A stretch of DNA of 64,000 nt from Pseudomonas sp. RIT288 (GCF_000631985.1 NZ_JFYN01000006.1:62001-126000), one strand, 5' to 3'. Shown: positions 26,293-36,571, counted from the stretch's first letter. Notes: generated by a model from the sequence alone, not told the origin. Numbers and translations are program-made.

Positions 26293-26457
26293 GCGCTTCC
26301 CTGCCGACGATTCGAAAGTGCCATCGTATCAGCGTCAACGGGGAGGCGCACAGTTCGGAATGTGAGCTCGCCAGACGCTTACAAATCCCTAATCAGCAGT
26401 TTTCGCCTAACGTCGCGGAAAGGATCAGGCAGGCTCTCCTAAACACATTCGCTTTAC

Positions 26458-26484
26458 CGTATATTCGAATTATCGTATATTCGA
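26458..26484. promoter_or_regulatory. candidate ArsR operator
   Basis: CGTATATTCGA occurs twice (26458-26468 and 26474-26484) with a 16-base period, 26 bases before the arsC ATG. ArsR sites are AT-rich imperfect dyads of this kind. It lies between arsC and the divergent unknown pair. Confidence 0.5.
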
Positions 26485-26509
26485 TTTCCCATATGCGTGA
26501 GGTGTGGTC

Positions 26510-26932
26510 ATGAGCGCCCCCATCAAAGTGCTTTTTATCTGCGTTGCTAACTCCGCTCGATCTCAGCTGGCTGAAGCATTGCTGAGAAACAGCGACGCGC
26601 GTTTTCAAGCGTTCAGCGCTGGTACCGAACCAACTGAGGTTGATTCACGGACCGTTGCAGCGCTGGAACACGTTGGCGTTGATGCAAAAGGGCTACGCAG
26701 CAAGTCTGTCGAAGAGTTTCGTGACGAGCATTTCGACTACGTAATTACCCTCTGCGACAAGTCTGCGCGTGAATGTCTGGCGATGCCCAAGGCAGGTGAA
26801 GTGCTTGCCTGGGACTTTGAGGATCCAGTGAGCAGCTCTCACCCGGACGCCTTCAAACGCGCCCTTCACGATATCCACGAACGCGTCAAATTATTTGTAT
26901 TGGTTAAAACCAAACACCTGGAGGCCTCATGA
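26510..26932 (+). CDS. arsC: arsenate reductase, LMW-PTP type (first copy)
   Basis: 140 residues. The P-loop CVANSAR (Cys11 to Arg17, CX5R) and the later LCDKSAREC cysteines match low-molecular-weight phosphatase type ArsC, which reduces As(V) to As(III) with thioredoxin or glutathione-type partners. It is the first gene of a seven-gene plus-strand operon and overlaps arsR by four bases. ATG at 26510 with TGAGGTG upstream. Confidence 0.88.
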   Translation: MSAPIKVLFICVANSARSQLAEALLRNSDARFQAFSAGTEPTEVDSRTVAALEHVGVDAKGLRSKSVEEFRDEHFDYVITLCDKSARECLAMPKAGEVLAWDFEDPVSSSHPDAFKRALHDIHERVKLFVLVKTKHLEAS

Positions 26933-27285
26933 ACGAGCCAATCACTCCTACCGTTTTGTTCAAAAGCCTGGCAGATGACACTCGAACCAAAATAACGCTA
27001 CTCATCGCCCGCGAGGGAGAACTCTGTGTATGCGAACTAACCGCCGCTCTTGAGCAGAGCCAACCAAAAATATCTCGACATCTCGCACTGCTGAGATCCT
27101 CCGGGTTACTGGCGGATCGGCGCCAAGGCCAATGGGTTTACTACCGACTCCATCCCGAACTGCCGACCTGGGTCACCGAAGTGCTTAAGGGTGTCGTTGA
27201 TGCCAACCAGCAGTGGCTGGACACCGAAACCAAGCGGCTCTGTGAAATGAACGATCGCCCAGTTAATCAGACCGTGTGCGGCTGA
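26929..27285 (+). CDS. arsR: arsenic-responsive repressor ArsR
   Basis: 118 residues, ArsR/SmtB winged helix. The As(III) site ELCVCEL is on the expected helix, followed by the recognition helix QSQPKISRHLALLRSSGLL and the wing RRQGQWVYYRL. It should repress the operon until As(III) binds. Coupled to arsC by ATGA. Confidence 0.95.
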   Translation: MNEPITPTVLFKSLADDTRTKITLLIAREGELCVCELTAALEQSQPKISRHLALLRSSGLLADRRQGQWVYYRLHPELPTWVTEVLKGVVDANQQWLDTETKRLCEMNDRPVNQTVCG

Positions 27286-27312
27286 TCCAACCTTTCGAAA
27301 CGAGCCGCTCGC

Positions 27313-28596
27313 ATGCTAATCGCTCTACTTATTTTCATCGTCACCATCGTTCTGGTCATCTGGCAGCCCAAAGGGCTGGGTGTTGGCTGGAGTGCCTCAT
27401 TGGGTGCCGTGCTTGCGTTGTTGAGCGGGGTGGTCAGTCTCGGCGACATCCCGGTGGTATGGGATATCGTGTGGAACGCCACGGCGACGTTCATCGCTGT
27501 GATCATCATCAGTCTGCTACTCGACGAGGCTGGTTTCTTCGAGTGGGCAGCCTTGCATGTCGCTCGCTGGGGAGGTGGCAGCAGCCGCAAGTTGTTTGCC
27601 TTCATCATCTTGCTGGGAGCCGCTGTGTCAGCACTGTTCGCCAATGACGGCGCGGCGCTGATCCTTACTCCCATCGTGATCGCCATGTTGCTGGCCCTGC
27701 GCTTTTCACCCGCAGCGACTCTGGCGTTTGTGATGGCCGCAGGATTCATTGCCGACACCGCGAGTTTGCCGCTGGTGGTTTCCAACCTGGTGAATATCGT
27801 TTCGGCCGATTACTTCAACATTGGCTTCAGCGAGTACGCGGCAATCATGGTGCCGGTCAACTTGGTCAGCATCGCTGCAACGCTGGGAATGCTCCTGTGG
27901 TTTTTCCGAAAAGACTTACCCAAGACTTATGACCTGGCACAGCTACATGCCCCAGAGGATGCGATCCGCGATCGCGCAACCTTCGTGGCAGGATGGTGGG
28001 TGCTGCTCGCGTTACTGGTCGGCTTCTTCGTTGTCGAGCCACTGGGTATCCCCATCAGTGCCATCGCCGCCGCCTGCGCATTGGTGCTCTACGTCATCGC
28101 CGCCAAAGGTCACGCCATCAACACCAGCAAGGTGCTCAAGGGTGCCCCGTGGCAAGTTGTGATCTTCTCGCTGGGCATGTACCTGGTGGTGTATGGCTTG
28201 AAGAACGCCGGCCTGACGGACTACATCGCTCAGTTGCTCAACGTGTTCGCCGGCTACGGCATTTGGGGGGCTTCGCTGGGCACAGGTCTTCTGACTGCAG
28301 TGCTGTCTTCAATCATGAACAACATGCCAACGGTGCTGGTCGGCGCTCTTGCGATCCATGCAGCGGACGCTACTGGCATCGTTCATCAGGCAATGGTCTA
28401 CGCGAACGTTATTGGTTGTGACCTCGGCCCGAAAATCACCCCTATTGGCAGCTTGGCCACTTTGCTCTGGCTGCATGTGTTGGCCAAAAAAGACATCACC
28501 ATCAGCTGGGGTTACTACTTCAAGACCGGTGTGGTGCTCACGTTTCCAATCCTCATTGTCACTCTGAGCGCCTTGGCTTTGCGCCTCAGCTTTTGA
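27313..28596 (+). CDS. arsB: arsenite efflux pump ArsB
   Basis: A 427-residue inner-membrane As(OH)3/H+ antiporter with about 12 helices. Typical ArsB segments are [34 protein letters not shown] and [17 protein letters not shown]. It exports arsenite made by ArsC. It lies 27 bases after arsR in the same operon. Confidence 0.95.
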   Translation: MLIALLIFIVTIVLVIWQPKGLGVGWSASLGAVLALLSGVVSLGDIPVVWDIVWNATATFIAVIIISLLLDEAGFFEWAALHVARWGGGSSRKLFAFIILLGAAVSALFANDGAALILTPIVIAMLLALRFSPAATLAFVMAAGFIADTASLPLVVSNLVNIVSADYFNIGFSEYAAIMVPVNLVSIAATLGMLLWFFRKDLPKTYDLAQLHAPEDAIRDRATFVAGWWVLLALLVGFFVVEPLGIPISAIAAACALVLYVIAAKGHAINTSKVLKGAPWQVVIFSLGMYLVVYGLKNAGLTDYIAQLLNVFAGYGIWGASLGTGLLTAVLSSIMNNMPTVLVGALAIHAADATGIVHQAMVYANVIGCDLGPKITPIGSLATLLWLHVLAKKDITISWGYYFKTGVVLTFPILIVTLSALALRLSF

Positions 28597-28611
28597 TTCC
28601 AGGAGATCACG

Positions 28612-29082
28612 ATGAAAGTCCTATTCATGTGCACCCACAACAGCTGCCGGAGCATCTTGTCCGAGGCGGTGTTCAATCACCTTGCTCCTGAAGGAATGGA
28701 AGCCGTCAGTTCCGGTAGCTTCCCAAGTGGCCGCGTAAACACGCGAGCGATTCAAACGCTCAAAGCAGCAGGTATTCCTACTAATGGCCTTAGCAGTAAA
28801 GCATCCGATGCCTTCGAAGGGTCGCCACCAGACATCGTGATCACGGTCTGCGATCGGGCTGCCGGCGAAGCCTGCCCGATCTTCTTCGGCCCGGCGCTCA
28901 AGGCTCATTGGGGGCTGGCAGATCCTTCCGAAGCTACGGGATCTGAAGCGCAAATCGAGGCGGCATTCCAGCAAACCCTGAGCAAAATCCAAGAGCGGGT
29001 AAACGCCTTCATTTCGTTGCCCATCGCTATGTTGAGCACTGAAGACCTTAAAGCTGAGCTAGCCCGCATCGGCACGTTGTAG
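28612..29082 (+). CDS. arsC: arsenate reductase, LMW-PTP type (second copy)
   Basis: 156 residues. The P-loop is CTHNSCR (Cys7 to Arg13) and the redox pair is in [11 protein letters not shown], the classical thioredoxin-coupled arrangement. It is a second arsenate reductase in the same operon, clearly diverged from the first rather than a recent duplicate. AGGAG precedes the ATG. Confidence 0.9.
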   Translation: MKVLFMCTHNSCRSILSEAVFNHLAPEGMEAVSSGSFPSGRVNTRAIQTLKAAGIPTNGLSSKASDAFEGSPPDIVITVCDRAAGEACPIFFGPALKAHWGLADPSEATGSEAQIEAAFQQTLSKIQERVNAFISLPIAMLSTEDLKAELARIGTL

Positions 29083-29111
29083 GCCGTGTGTGGCTGGAGC
29101 CAGGAGTCACT

Positions 29112-29825
29112 ATGAAAGACTATTTTCCAAACATCGAAGCAGATCTAATCGACGTCCCAAGCATGGAGCTACTCACTCCTCGTGAGCCGTCCACGCATAA
29201 ACCGCGCATCCTTCTGATTTACGGGTCGACCCGCGAGCGTTCGTTCAGCCGATTGGTAACCCAAGAAGCCGCGCGGTTGTTGGAGCACTTCGGTGCGGAA
29301 ACACGAATCTTCGACCCATCAGGTTTACCACTGCCTGATGATGCTCCGGATACCCATCCGAAAGTCGCGGAACTCCGCGAGCTAATGCAGTGGTCGGAAG
29401 GGCAAGTGTGGTGTTCTCCAGAGCGTCATGGATCGATGAGCGCTGTTTTTAAAGCTCAGATCGATTGGGTGCCTTTGGCGATGGGCGCAGTACGTCCAAC
29501 CCAAGGTAAAACTCTGGCCGTCATGCAGGTTTGTGGCGGCTCTCAATCTTTTAACGTGGTGAATCAGTTGCGAGTTCTGGGTCGCTGGATGCGGATGGTG
29601 ACAATCCCCAATCAGTCCTCAGTGCCCAAAGCGTTTACCGAATTCGACGAGGATGGGCGTATGAAGCCTTCGTCCTACTACGATCGCCTGGTCGACGTGA
29701 TGGAGGAACTGATGAAGTTCACCCTGCTATTGCGTGACCGTCAGGATTACCTGGTAGACCGTTACTCGGAACGAAAGGAGTCGGCTGAAGAGCTGTCGAA
29801 ACGAGTGAATCAGCGCTCCATCTAA
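29112..29825 (+). CDS. arsH: organoarsenical oxidase ArsH
   Basis: A 237-residue NADPH-dependent FMN flavoprotein. The FMN loop is [13 protein letters not shown], and [18 protein letters not shown] is the family signature. ArsH oxidises toxic trivalent organoarsenicals to pentavalent forms, relevant next to a cluster that makes organoarsenicals. ATG at 29112 with AGGAG five bases upstream; a GTG at 29088 is less likely. Confidence 0.95.
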   Translation: MKDYFPNIEADLIDVPSMELLTPREPSTHKPRILLIYGSTRERSFSRLVTQEAARLLEHFGAETRIFDPSGLPLPDDAPDTHPKVAELRELMQWSEGQVWCSPERHGSMSAVFKAQIDWVPLAMGAVRPTQGKTLAVMQVCGGSQSFNVVNQLRVLGRWMRMVTIPNQSSVPKAFTEFDEDGRMKPSSYYDRLVDVMEELMKFTLLLRDRQDYLVDRYSERKESAEELSKRVNQRSI

Positions 29826-29835
29826 GGATCTCATC

Positions 29836-30324
29836 ATGTCTCACCCTTTCTCGATCCTAGTAATGCCAGACGGTGCGGGTACTCTCATCTTCACCCCGTG
29901 TCCGGGCACTCAGGGTGAGTCGCTCCAACAAGCGCTCGCCACCCTGAAAAACGCAGGCGCCAGTGCCATCGTCAGTTTGATGTCCGACGCCGAACTCACT
30001 CACAACGGTGTTGGTGAGTTAGGTCAGCAAGTCCAGGCGGCAGAGCTCGCTTGGTACCAGCTACCGATTGAGGACGATGAGGCTCCTGACGCTGAATTTG
30101 AGGCCCGGTGGCAGAAGGCTCTCCCAGAGTTGTCGAAGCTTCTGGACGCAAACCGGGCCATTGCGATTCATTGCAAAGGTGGGTCGGGACGTACTGGGTT
30201 GGTCGCCGCAAAACTCATGATCGACAGAGGGATGCCACGTGCCCGTGCTGTTGAGTTGGTACAGCAACTGCGGCCGCGAGCAATCCAAAAGCCTTCGCAC
30301 GTCTCTTACATCGAGCGCCTTTGA
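29836..30324 (+). CDS. dual-specificity-type tyrosine phosphatase in ars operon
   Basis: 162 residues. The P-loop HCKGGSGRTG (CX5R) is near residue 113-122, and the upstream Asp loop is in PIEDDEAPD. It resembles the CDKN3-like phosphatases often found in ars operons. Its role there is unknown; it may act on phosphate or arsenate esters or on a protein. It is 10 bases after arsH. Confidence 0.75.
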   Translation: MSHPFSILVMPDGAGTLIFTPCPGTQGESLQQALATLKNAGASAIVSLMSDAELTHNGVGELGQQVQAAELAWYQLPIEDDEAPDAEFEARWQKALPELSKLLDANRAIAIHCKGGSGRTGLVAAKLMIDRGMPRARAVELVQQLRPRAIQKPSHVSYIERL

Positions 30325-30354
30325 GAGCTTTGTCTTAGCCAGAGGGAGTAGTTG

Positions 30355-31428
30355 ATGGACACTCAAAACACACTGCTGGATGTGGTGGTCATCGGAGCAG
30401 GTCAGGCTGCGCTGACAACGGCTTACTTCCTCAAACGCACCGGCTTGTCGTTCGTTCTGTTAGATGCAGAAAAAGGCCCGGGTGGTGCGTGGCGTCACGG
30501 ATGGGATTCATTGCAGCTGTTCTCACCGTCTGCCTGGAGTTCCATCGCAGGGTGGCCGATGCCACCGGTGAATGATGGCAATCCCGGTCGAGATCATGTT
30601 GTTGATTACCTGGCACAGTACGAAAGCAGGTACGGGTTTCCTATCGTACGTCCCGTAGAGGTCACGAGCGTTGAGCCTCAGAGTTTCGGTCTGCGGGTCC
30701 ACTCAGAAACTCAGCATTGGGATGCCAAAATCGTAATCAGCGCGACCGGGACTTGGAGCAATCCCCGCATTCCCCATTACCCGAAGAGCGAGCTTTATCA
30801 AGGTCCGCAGATTCACTCAGCGCACTACCGTTGCGCCGAGTCGTTCCAAGGCAAACGGGTACTGGTTATCGGCGGAGGTAACTCAGGTGCCCAGATCTAC
30901 GCCGAGATATCCAAGGTGGCGGACGCTACCTGGGTGACCCTGGACGAGCCAATGTTTTTGCCTGATGACGTAGATGGCCGTGTGCTTTTTGAGCGCGCCA
31001 CTGAGCGTCTGAAAGCCCATCAGGAAGGACGTAACATACCCGAACCAACCGGCGGATTGGGTGACATCGTCATGGTGCCGTCGGTGAAAGAAGCGCGTGA
31101 ACGTGGTGTTTTGAAAGCTGTACGACCATTTGAGTTTTTTACGCCAGACGGCGTTGTCTGGAAAAATGGAGATGAGACCACGGTTGATGCCATTATCTGG
31201 TGCACTGGTTTCGCTCCCTCTTTGAACCACCTGCGGGGGCTCGGCGTGGTCAACTCACAGGGGCGGGTCGACGTTCACGACAACCGTTCTTCAATCGAAC
31301 CTCGGCTTTGGCTAGTTGGCTATGGCGACTGGACTGGCTTGGCTTCCGCGACGTTGATCGGGGTGACACGCACCGCTCGTAATATCGTGAAGGAGGTAAA
31401 TCACTATCTCAAACAAGAACTCGTCTGA
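30355..31428 (+). CDS. arsO: flavin-dependent monooxygenase ArsO-like
   Basis: 357 residues. The FAD motif is [16 protein letters not shown] at the N terminus, and the NADPH motif [14 protein letters not shown] is near residue 174. ATGTW and WCTGF are family II monooxygenase marks. ArsO-type proteins recur in ars operons; their reaction is not settled. It is last in the operon. GGGAG precedes ATG at 30355. Confidence 0.82.
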   Translation: MDTQNTLLDVVVIGAGQAALTTAYFLKRTGLSFVLLDAEKGPGGAWRHGWDSLQLFSPSAWSSIAGWPMPPVNDGNPGRDHVVDYLAQYESRYGFPIVRPVEVTSVEPQSFGLRVHSETQHWDAKIVISATGTWSNPRIPHYPKSELYQGPQIHSAHYRCAESFQGKRVLVIGGGNSGAQIYAEISKVADATWVTLDEPMFLPDDVDGRVLFERATERLKAHQEGRNIPEPTGGLGDIVMVPSVKEARERGVLKAVRPFEFFTPDGVVWKNGDETTVDAIIWCTGFAPSLNHLRGLGVVNSQGRVDVHDNRSSIEPRLWLVGYGDWTGLASATLIGVTRTARNIVKEVNHYLKQELV

Positions 31429-31492
31429 AGCGTGCCGCTAGGCCTTGAGGCCCTTTCCACGTATTGAGTCCAACGCGACGGCGTGAGCGGGG

Positions 31493-32470
31493 TCAGGCAG
31501 GGGAAAGGGCTTCGGCTGCGTCCAGCAGTCGCTCAAGAATATGAAATCCTTCTTCGCTGTTGATCAGGTAGGTCGTCAGATCCTCAGCACTGAACGTGAA
31601 GATCTCATTAATTTTAAAGGTATTGAACAGTTTGGATGCCAGCAGTATGCCTGCCGCATTCAATAACCCCTGTTCGTCCTCACTGGTGAGCTGCGGAAAA
31701 AATGTCGATACCGCCGCTGTACTCAATGGGCGTATCTCCAGAGAGATAGCGCAATATTCCCAATGCCAGATTCCTTTGGTGGGGCAAAAGGTCGGGCCGT
31801 CATCATTGAGCATGTAATTCCAACGATCGCTTTCCCACATCCACTTAGGAGGCTTTAGCAGGTAGGGTGCAGCTTCCTCAGAATAGACAGTGACTTCATG
31901 ATTTTGAGGGTTGCCCCATAACGTTATTGGGTTCTTCCTGAGATAAGTATTGGCACGCTCTCGTAGCTTGAATGCGGCCAGCGTCTTATTGATACCGGAT
32001 TGCACCACTGCCTGGCTGCAACCTTCCGCCAGATCCGCTAGCGTCATCCCGATATCTATCTTCCGCTGCATTAAGGGCTGAAGGTTTAGGTAAATGCGAT
32101 TGATCAATGGATCAGGTAGGTGACCAGCGCATCCAGACTCAAGGATCAGCGGTATAACCCTGACACCAGGCTGATCAATTATTTCGGCCAGCATCTGTAG
32201 CTCACGAGACAGTCCGGAGCCTTCTTTCTTCGCCGATTGCAGATAGTCCAGATCACAGAGGCACAAAACCGTCAGTGGTCGCTTGGCCAACTGTTTGGAT
32301 ATGACAACGTCGGGTAGCTCGCCGTAGCCGATGTTGTCTCGATCCCAGAAGACGTCATGGTTCCAATCCAAATAGGAAACTATGTGTCGACGTATCCATT
32401 CCTTGTTTTCGAAGCTTTCGCCCCATGCGTATGAGATGAAGATAGAGCCATGGTTATCTGCTTCCGTCAT
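31493..32470 (-). CDS. TIR-domain protein, probable defence effector
   Basis: 325 residues. The N-terminal TIR domain opens with GSIFISYAWG (residues 9-18) and continues with LCLCDLDYLQSAKK and a helix bearing SRELQMLAEI, whose Glu is a candidate catalytic residue of NAD-cleaving TIR proteins. The C-terminal part (about 165-325) is unrecognised and may sense or bind a partner. No partner gene is obvious; it is alone on the minus strand, convergent with arsO. Confidence 0.75.
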   Translation of the reverse strand: MTEADNHGSIFISYAWGESFENKEWIRRHIVSYLDWNHDVFWDRDNIGYGELPDVVISKQLAKRPLTVLCLCDLDYLQSAKKEGSGLSRELQMLAEIIDQPGVRVIPLILESGCAGHLPDPLINRIYLNLQPLMQRKIDIGMTLADLAEGCSQAVVQSGINKTLAAFKLRERANTYLRKNPITLWGNPQNHEVTVYSEEAAPYLLKPPKWMWESDRWNYMLNDDGPTFCPTKGIWHWEYCAISLEIRPLSTAAVSTFFPQLTSEDEQGLLNAAGILLASKLFNTFKINEIFTFSAEDLTTYLINSEEGFHILERLLDAAEALSPA

Positions 32471-32876
32471 ATCTGCTCGCTTTCAATCGCGGTCATGAGC
32501 ATTCGTTTGTTACGGCTAAAGTATCATTACCGGCAGGCCTTCAATGGGGCACCGTTGAGATTTTCGGGTCTTGCTTTTCGCCTGTGACAACCCCTTTATT
32601 TATTGCAATGGGCTCCATTTTTTGTGGGTATCGATTTTCCGACAGCCTTTATTTTCGATGTGTTTCTTTGAGCACCCTTGGAAACCGGGAAATCCCTGAG
32701 TGACTGTGACAATTTTTATCCCTTGCTCACAAGTAATTTGCATCAGGGGTTGGGTAGCGAGCCGCACTTGGACCGTGCAACAAAATTAACCATCATTCTG
32801 TCTGTGGAAGTTTTGCTTTTGAGGCTGGGCAAGAGTCCAGGTCCAGCGTGGCGGGTTTGATGGTTTTGGTCCGAAT
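32471..32876. other. gene-free gap between TIR gene and sduA
   Basis: 406 bases, AT-rich, presumably with the TIR promoter. I see no supported gene, RNA or clear repeat in it; a 60-codon plus-strand frame has no ribosome site. Confidence 0.6.
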
Positions 32877-34277
32877 TCAGGTGGCGTCCTCGTTTCGCTC
32901 TGAACTGTTTAGGTGGTAAAGCAGCAGCTTCAGTTTGTCTAGAAGCTCGTCAAATGTGACGACCTCCACGTCCTTGCAGGCGTGCCGAAAAATATCGAAG
33001 CAGCGCCGCGGCTCGGGTTCTGTGGGAGTGGTGCCACAGATGATTATGCACTTGATGGCATCGGGTTGTGATCCTGGTAAGTCGGCTCGATGAACCAACC
33101 AGTTACTACGCAATGAGGTTTGTTGGTAGAGAACCTGAGTCATTGCGCCACTGAGCTCTTGGTGCGGCCCGAAGACTTTGTTGTTGCGATAGGCACTCGA
33201 TAGCATAAGCGGACTGGATGGCTTTTTTATTTCAACGATAGCTAATGGCTGCCCCAACTCCCGGAAAAGAAAGTCGCCTATTTGCGCGCCAGCCCCATTG
33301 ATGCTGGCTGCTTGAGCATGAAATTGGGTATGAAGTAGCTGGACTGGCCGAGCAAACAGCATGGACAAGATGAATATGTTGTCCTCAAAAAAACGCTGCC
33401 AGTGAGATTCGGAGAGCTGCTGATTAAGCTTTTTTTCAAAAAGCTCGATCATGTTTGCCAGCGTTACTCGTTCAATTTCCGCATGTAGACGCAGCAGCTC
33501 GTGCGGCGCGTTCTTTGCAATCTGTTTGGCATTCTGCCTAACGGTTCTTACTGATGCCTGTTGTTGCTGCTTCTCCATGGCCTGCGACCGCCTCGTGCTG
33601 GCCATTCGGTACTCGATCATTTCCCCTGTGCTAGTCACTTGCAGCAGCGCTGGAAATTTATCAGGTGCGAGCTTCGCCATTATTGCATTGCGAACGTGCC
33701 AGTGCTTCGCAGCCCGAATGCGCTCCTTTTGTCTGCGATCCGCTTTATAAAATGTCCGCCTCAAATCCTCAATCTGCCGCTCGGGAATACGCGCGCAGTT
33801 GCGGTCAATTTTTATGTGATCATCGTGCGTTACCACCAAGGTATCTAGCTCAGCCACTCGCATCAGGCCAGCGCATAGGGGCTCAAGATCTTTGATCAAT
33901 CCTAGCCCAAAATTACAGCTGTTCCATGATCGAGAAGTTAGATATAAATCGATCAAAGTCAAAGCGGCATCCGAGGATTCCGGAAGTGCCTGTTCATACT
34001 TCATCTCGTAAATAACAGTATTGATTCGCCCATGCCTACGGGAGAGGTAGCGTTTTGCATGCGGATTGGTGAATACGGGATATGTGACGATGCGATTGGA
34101 AAAAATACTGGCGAGCAGATGCCAGCGGTCCACTGCGTGAGGGTACCAGGCATCTGGATCGTCGGGATCCTCTAGAGTGAAGAATGTTTCCATGTAAAGG
34201 TCTCTACATGGCTCTTGATTCGGCAGTCCGGGAATAAGGCGAAAGCTTGGATTGAAAACCGCTTCTCCATCGTACAT
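32877..34277 (-). CDS. sduA: Shedu immune nuclease SduA (DUF4263)
   Basis: 466 residues. The C-terminal Shedu nuclease domain has WQRFFEDNIFIL (about 293-304) and the PD-(D/E)XK core: Asp335 (IGDFLF), then Glu349 and Lys351 (VEIKKP). The N-terminal 270 residues are an additional domain with a charged helix (RTVRQNAKQIAKNAPHELLR). Shedu is a single-gene antiphage system thought to nick or cut DNA. AAGGAG lies ten bases before the ATG. Confidence 0.8.
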   Translation of the reverse strand: MYDGEAVFNPSFRLIPGLPNQEPCRDLYMETFFTLEDPDDPDAWYPHAVDRWHLLASIFSNRIVTYPVFTNPHAKRYLSRRHGRINTVIYEMKYEQALPESSDAALTLIDLYLTSRSWNSCNFGLGLIKDLEPLCAGLMRVAELDTLVVTHDDHIKIDRNCARIPERQIEDLRRTFYKADRRQKERIRAAKHWHVRNAIMAKLAPDKFPALLQVTSTGEMIEYRMASTRRSQAMEKQQQQASVRTVRQNAKQIAKNAPHELLRLHAEIERVTLANMIELFEKKLNQQLSESHWQRFFEDNIFILSMLFARPVQLLHTQFHAQAASINGAGAQIGDFLFRELGQPLAIVEIKKPSSPLMLSSAYRNNKVFGPHQELSGAMTQVLYQQTSLRSNWLVHRADLPGSQPDAIKCIIICGTTPTEPEPRRCFDIFRHACKDVEVVTFDELLDKLKLLLYHLNSSERNEDAT

Positions 34278-34462
34278 AAGCGTACTTCTCCTTGCTGTAC
34301 CGGCAGCTGATTTTGATTTAAGGAGGGAAGTATAATGCTAGACGCTGAAGTTAGAGGCAATGGCTGCAGGCGAGCGGAAATACACAACTGATCGTCCCAT
34401 TCTCAAGATAGGTCCTTAAGCTGGCTACACTCTCCCAACCAACATAACAAGGAGCAGTACCC

Positions 34463-34702
34463 GTGAATCACTACGATCCGCATGCCAATTACGATGTGAA
34501 TTATCAAGGGCGCAAGGTGGGCGAGCTGCGAAAAGGACGTTATTTTGAGGGAACTTGGGAGGTGGGCTATATGGACGGCGAAGTCTTCCACTACAACGGC
34601 AAGCCTAGGGGAAAGCGTGAGCACCTGACCCTCACCCGCGACGATCCCCCTGGCGAGTGGACCCAGTTCGAATTGGTGCTACAGGAGGCTGAGCAGGCGT
34701 GA
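34463..34702 (+). CDS. small hypothetical protein
   Basis: 79 residues, tyrosine- and charge-rich, with MORN-like strands (GELRKGRYFEGTWEVGYMDG). GTG start with AAGGAG eight bases upstream. Function unknown. It is divergent from sduA. Confidence 0.55.
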   Translation: MNHYDPHANYDVNYQGRKVGELRKGRYFEGTWEVGYMDGEVFHYNGKPRGKREHLTLTRDDPPGEWTQFELVLQEAEQA

Positions 34703-34737
34703 CGGTGCAGTGCCTATAGGTGGATGTATGATGGGCG

Positions 34738-34768
34738 CAGGCCTCCCCTTTCAGAAAGGTGGGGGCCA
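34738..34768. terminator. GC-rich hairpin after small gene
   Basis: GGCCTCCCCTTTC and GAAAGGTGGGGGCC form an imperfect stem about 40 bases after the 79-residue gene, followed by a weak T-rich stretch. Confidence 0.45.
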
Positions 34769-34880
34769 GTCTTACCTTCTTGCCACCGTATTTAATGTAC
34801 TCGTTTAGGCGTTCTGCTCTCCGCATTTCCGCCAGGTAATTATCGCCCGATCATTGCGACGTTAGGGGAAAGGACCTCAC

Positions 34881-34919
34881 TCCTAGTTCCCCAAAGTTGA
34901 GGCCTTTGGGGAACTAGGA
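34881..34919. repeat. perfect 16-bp inverted repeat
   Basis: TCCTAGTTCCCCAAAG and CTTTGGGGAACTAGGA are perfectly complementary with a 7-base loop. It sits in a 422-base gene-free gap (34703-35124). There is no T run, so it may be a mobile-element end or regulator site rather than a terminator. No other gene is seen in the gap. Confidence 0.75.
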
Positions 34920-35124
34920 TGGGTTGAGAGACACAAGTTCTCCCTTGGTCGATGGGGCGAATCGATCCCGAAATATTACCTAGGTCATCGCTCTCAAGTG
35001 GAGGGTCCTTAGAGACATGCCATTCTGATATTCCATCGACGGCAATGGAGGAATTTACCACTCAAATGGTTTGTTTTACTTTATTGCGATGCAGAGGAGG
35101 GCGCAGTCTGCGCCCTATCATGAA

Positions 35125-36117
35125 TTATAAGACTTCGATTTTCGTAACGTTCAACTTATCGCGGAAAATACGGTCTTGCTCGGCAAACCATTCCTTTGCT
35201 TTTTCTTTTCCGGAATCTTGATTTGCTTGTTCTAGCGCATATTTTGCCGACTTGTATCGTTCTACTTTGTCGGAAGTTATGTAGCACAGTAGACTTAAAT
35301 CACTTGTCGCGAATCTACGCTCTTGTTCGATAAGTTGAAGCGCGTTTGTTTTTGCTTGTTCAATGGTATCCATTTTTTTTGTGAGAGCATTAAGTTTCAG
35401 CGTGGTGACGTTCTGCTCTAATTTCTCAGCTTCATCATAGGCTTTTTTGACGTCAGAGAGGCTGTGCAAAACGTCGCGGTATCTCTCCTCAAGAAGGAAG
35501 GAGGTGCTGGCTATCGTACCCAGTGTCATGCGCTGGGTACGACGATCAGTTTTCTTCTTCCCTTTCTTGTCTGTGTATTCCTTTATCGTCACGCCAGTTA
35601 CTGACAGCGTGTACGCGCCGGTGCGAGCGATCGACTCAAGATGTCTCATGGTCTGGGGGCCGAGCTTTTCCCGCATTGCATGAACACGATTTTGGACTGT
35701 AGCCAAATCTGATTTCACTTGCAGGATTTCTTTTAGTGCAGAGTCTTTTTGCTCAACTAGCGCTCGAAGACGCTCAAGGCTTTCTTCATGTTTTTTCTGA
35801 TTCAGATACTTAGTTCTATCAGCGCTAAGCCTTGACTCACCGTTAAATTTTGTTTTGGCGCATTCGTTGCCAACAAGAGTAATGCTATTGTCGGAAAGCA
35901 CGGCAACAAAGCCCCATTTATGGCCCTCATTGCATAGCTTGTCATTGTCTTTCAGAAGACAACACCTAACTTCATCACTTAGAAAGTAATCTCCAAGCAA
36001 ATGCTTATAGTTTTTCGGCGATACAGGGTTTTCTTTTTTGAAACCAGGGAGCGCCTCAATCTCAGAAATGGTATTGAATGTGCGGATCTCAACGTTTCTA
36101 TCGAGTGTCTCGTGCAT
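35125..36117 (-). CDS. coiled-coil protein of unknown function
   Basis: 330 residues, not recognised. The N-terminal 100 residues have cysteines and histidine that could hold zinc (EVRCCLLKDNDKLCNEGHKW). Long helices follow (residues 110-165 and 215-290) with heptad patterns (LVEQKDSALKEILQVKSDLA). A central basic patch is EYTDKKGKKKTDRRTQRM. No membrane segment. The setting between Shedu and Gabija suggests defence cargo. The first ATG lacks a clear ribosome site. Confidence 0.6.
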   Translation of the reverse strand: MHETLDRNVEIRTFNTISEIEALPGFKKENPVSPKNYKHLLGDYFLSDEVRCCLLKDNDKLCNEGHKWGFVAVLSDNSITLVGNECAKTKFNGESRLSADRTKYLNQKKHEESLERLRALVEQKDSALKEILQVKSDLATVQNRVHAMREKLGPQTMRHLESIARTGAYTLSVTGVTIKEYTDKKGKKKTDRRTQRMTLGTIASTSFLLEERYRDVLHSLSDVKKAYDEAEKLEQNVTTLKLNALTKKMDTIEQAKTNALQLIEQERRFATSDLSLLCYITSDKVERYKSAKYALEQANQDSGKEKAKEWFAEQDRIFRDKLNVTKIEVL

Positions 36118-36571
36118 GCGGACTTGTACTCAAATATCAAGATTCTAGAGCTAGGCATCAGTCGACTGCGGGGCAGTGTCGTCTTCATGACTAGATTTTG
36201 TAACGCCATTAAGTGCTGATTGGAGCCGGAGTACGCTTCGGCGTTATTCGCCCAGTTGATCTATAAAAATCCATGCTCACTCGCAGAATCACTGTTAATC
36301 GATACAGTATAGCTTGATTTTTCATTGCTCGAGTCCTGGCCCCATCGACCTTGAGGTCGGTTGAACTGCGCGTCAACTGGATGACTTCAACCCGAACATG
36401 AGCACTATCGATGCGGGATCTAAGAAATCGATGACCTGAATAGTCCGAGCTGCTGTTGGCCGACTTCTGCTTTTCCCCACCGACCGCAATGGGTAGTTCT
36501 TTGCTTATCGTGGTCATGAAGCGTGCTGGTGGAGGGCGATGACACAACCCACCACTCAATCGGTGCGATCT
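36118..36571. other. gap upstream of coiled-coil gene
   Basis: 454 bases. A minus-strand frame of 116 codons (36209-36559) has no convincing composition or ribosome site and is rejected. Parts read like scrambled backbone intergenic sequence. No repeat or RNA gene is evident. Confidence 0.5.

Noticed and set aside
32678..32860. A 60-codon plus-strand frame between the TIR gene and sduA
   Set aside because: No ribosome site and no recognisable features.
36209..36559. A 116-codon minus-strand frame upstream of gajB
   Set aside because: No ribosome site, low-complexity composition and no family features; treated as non-coding.
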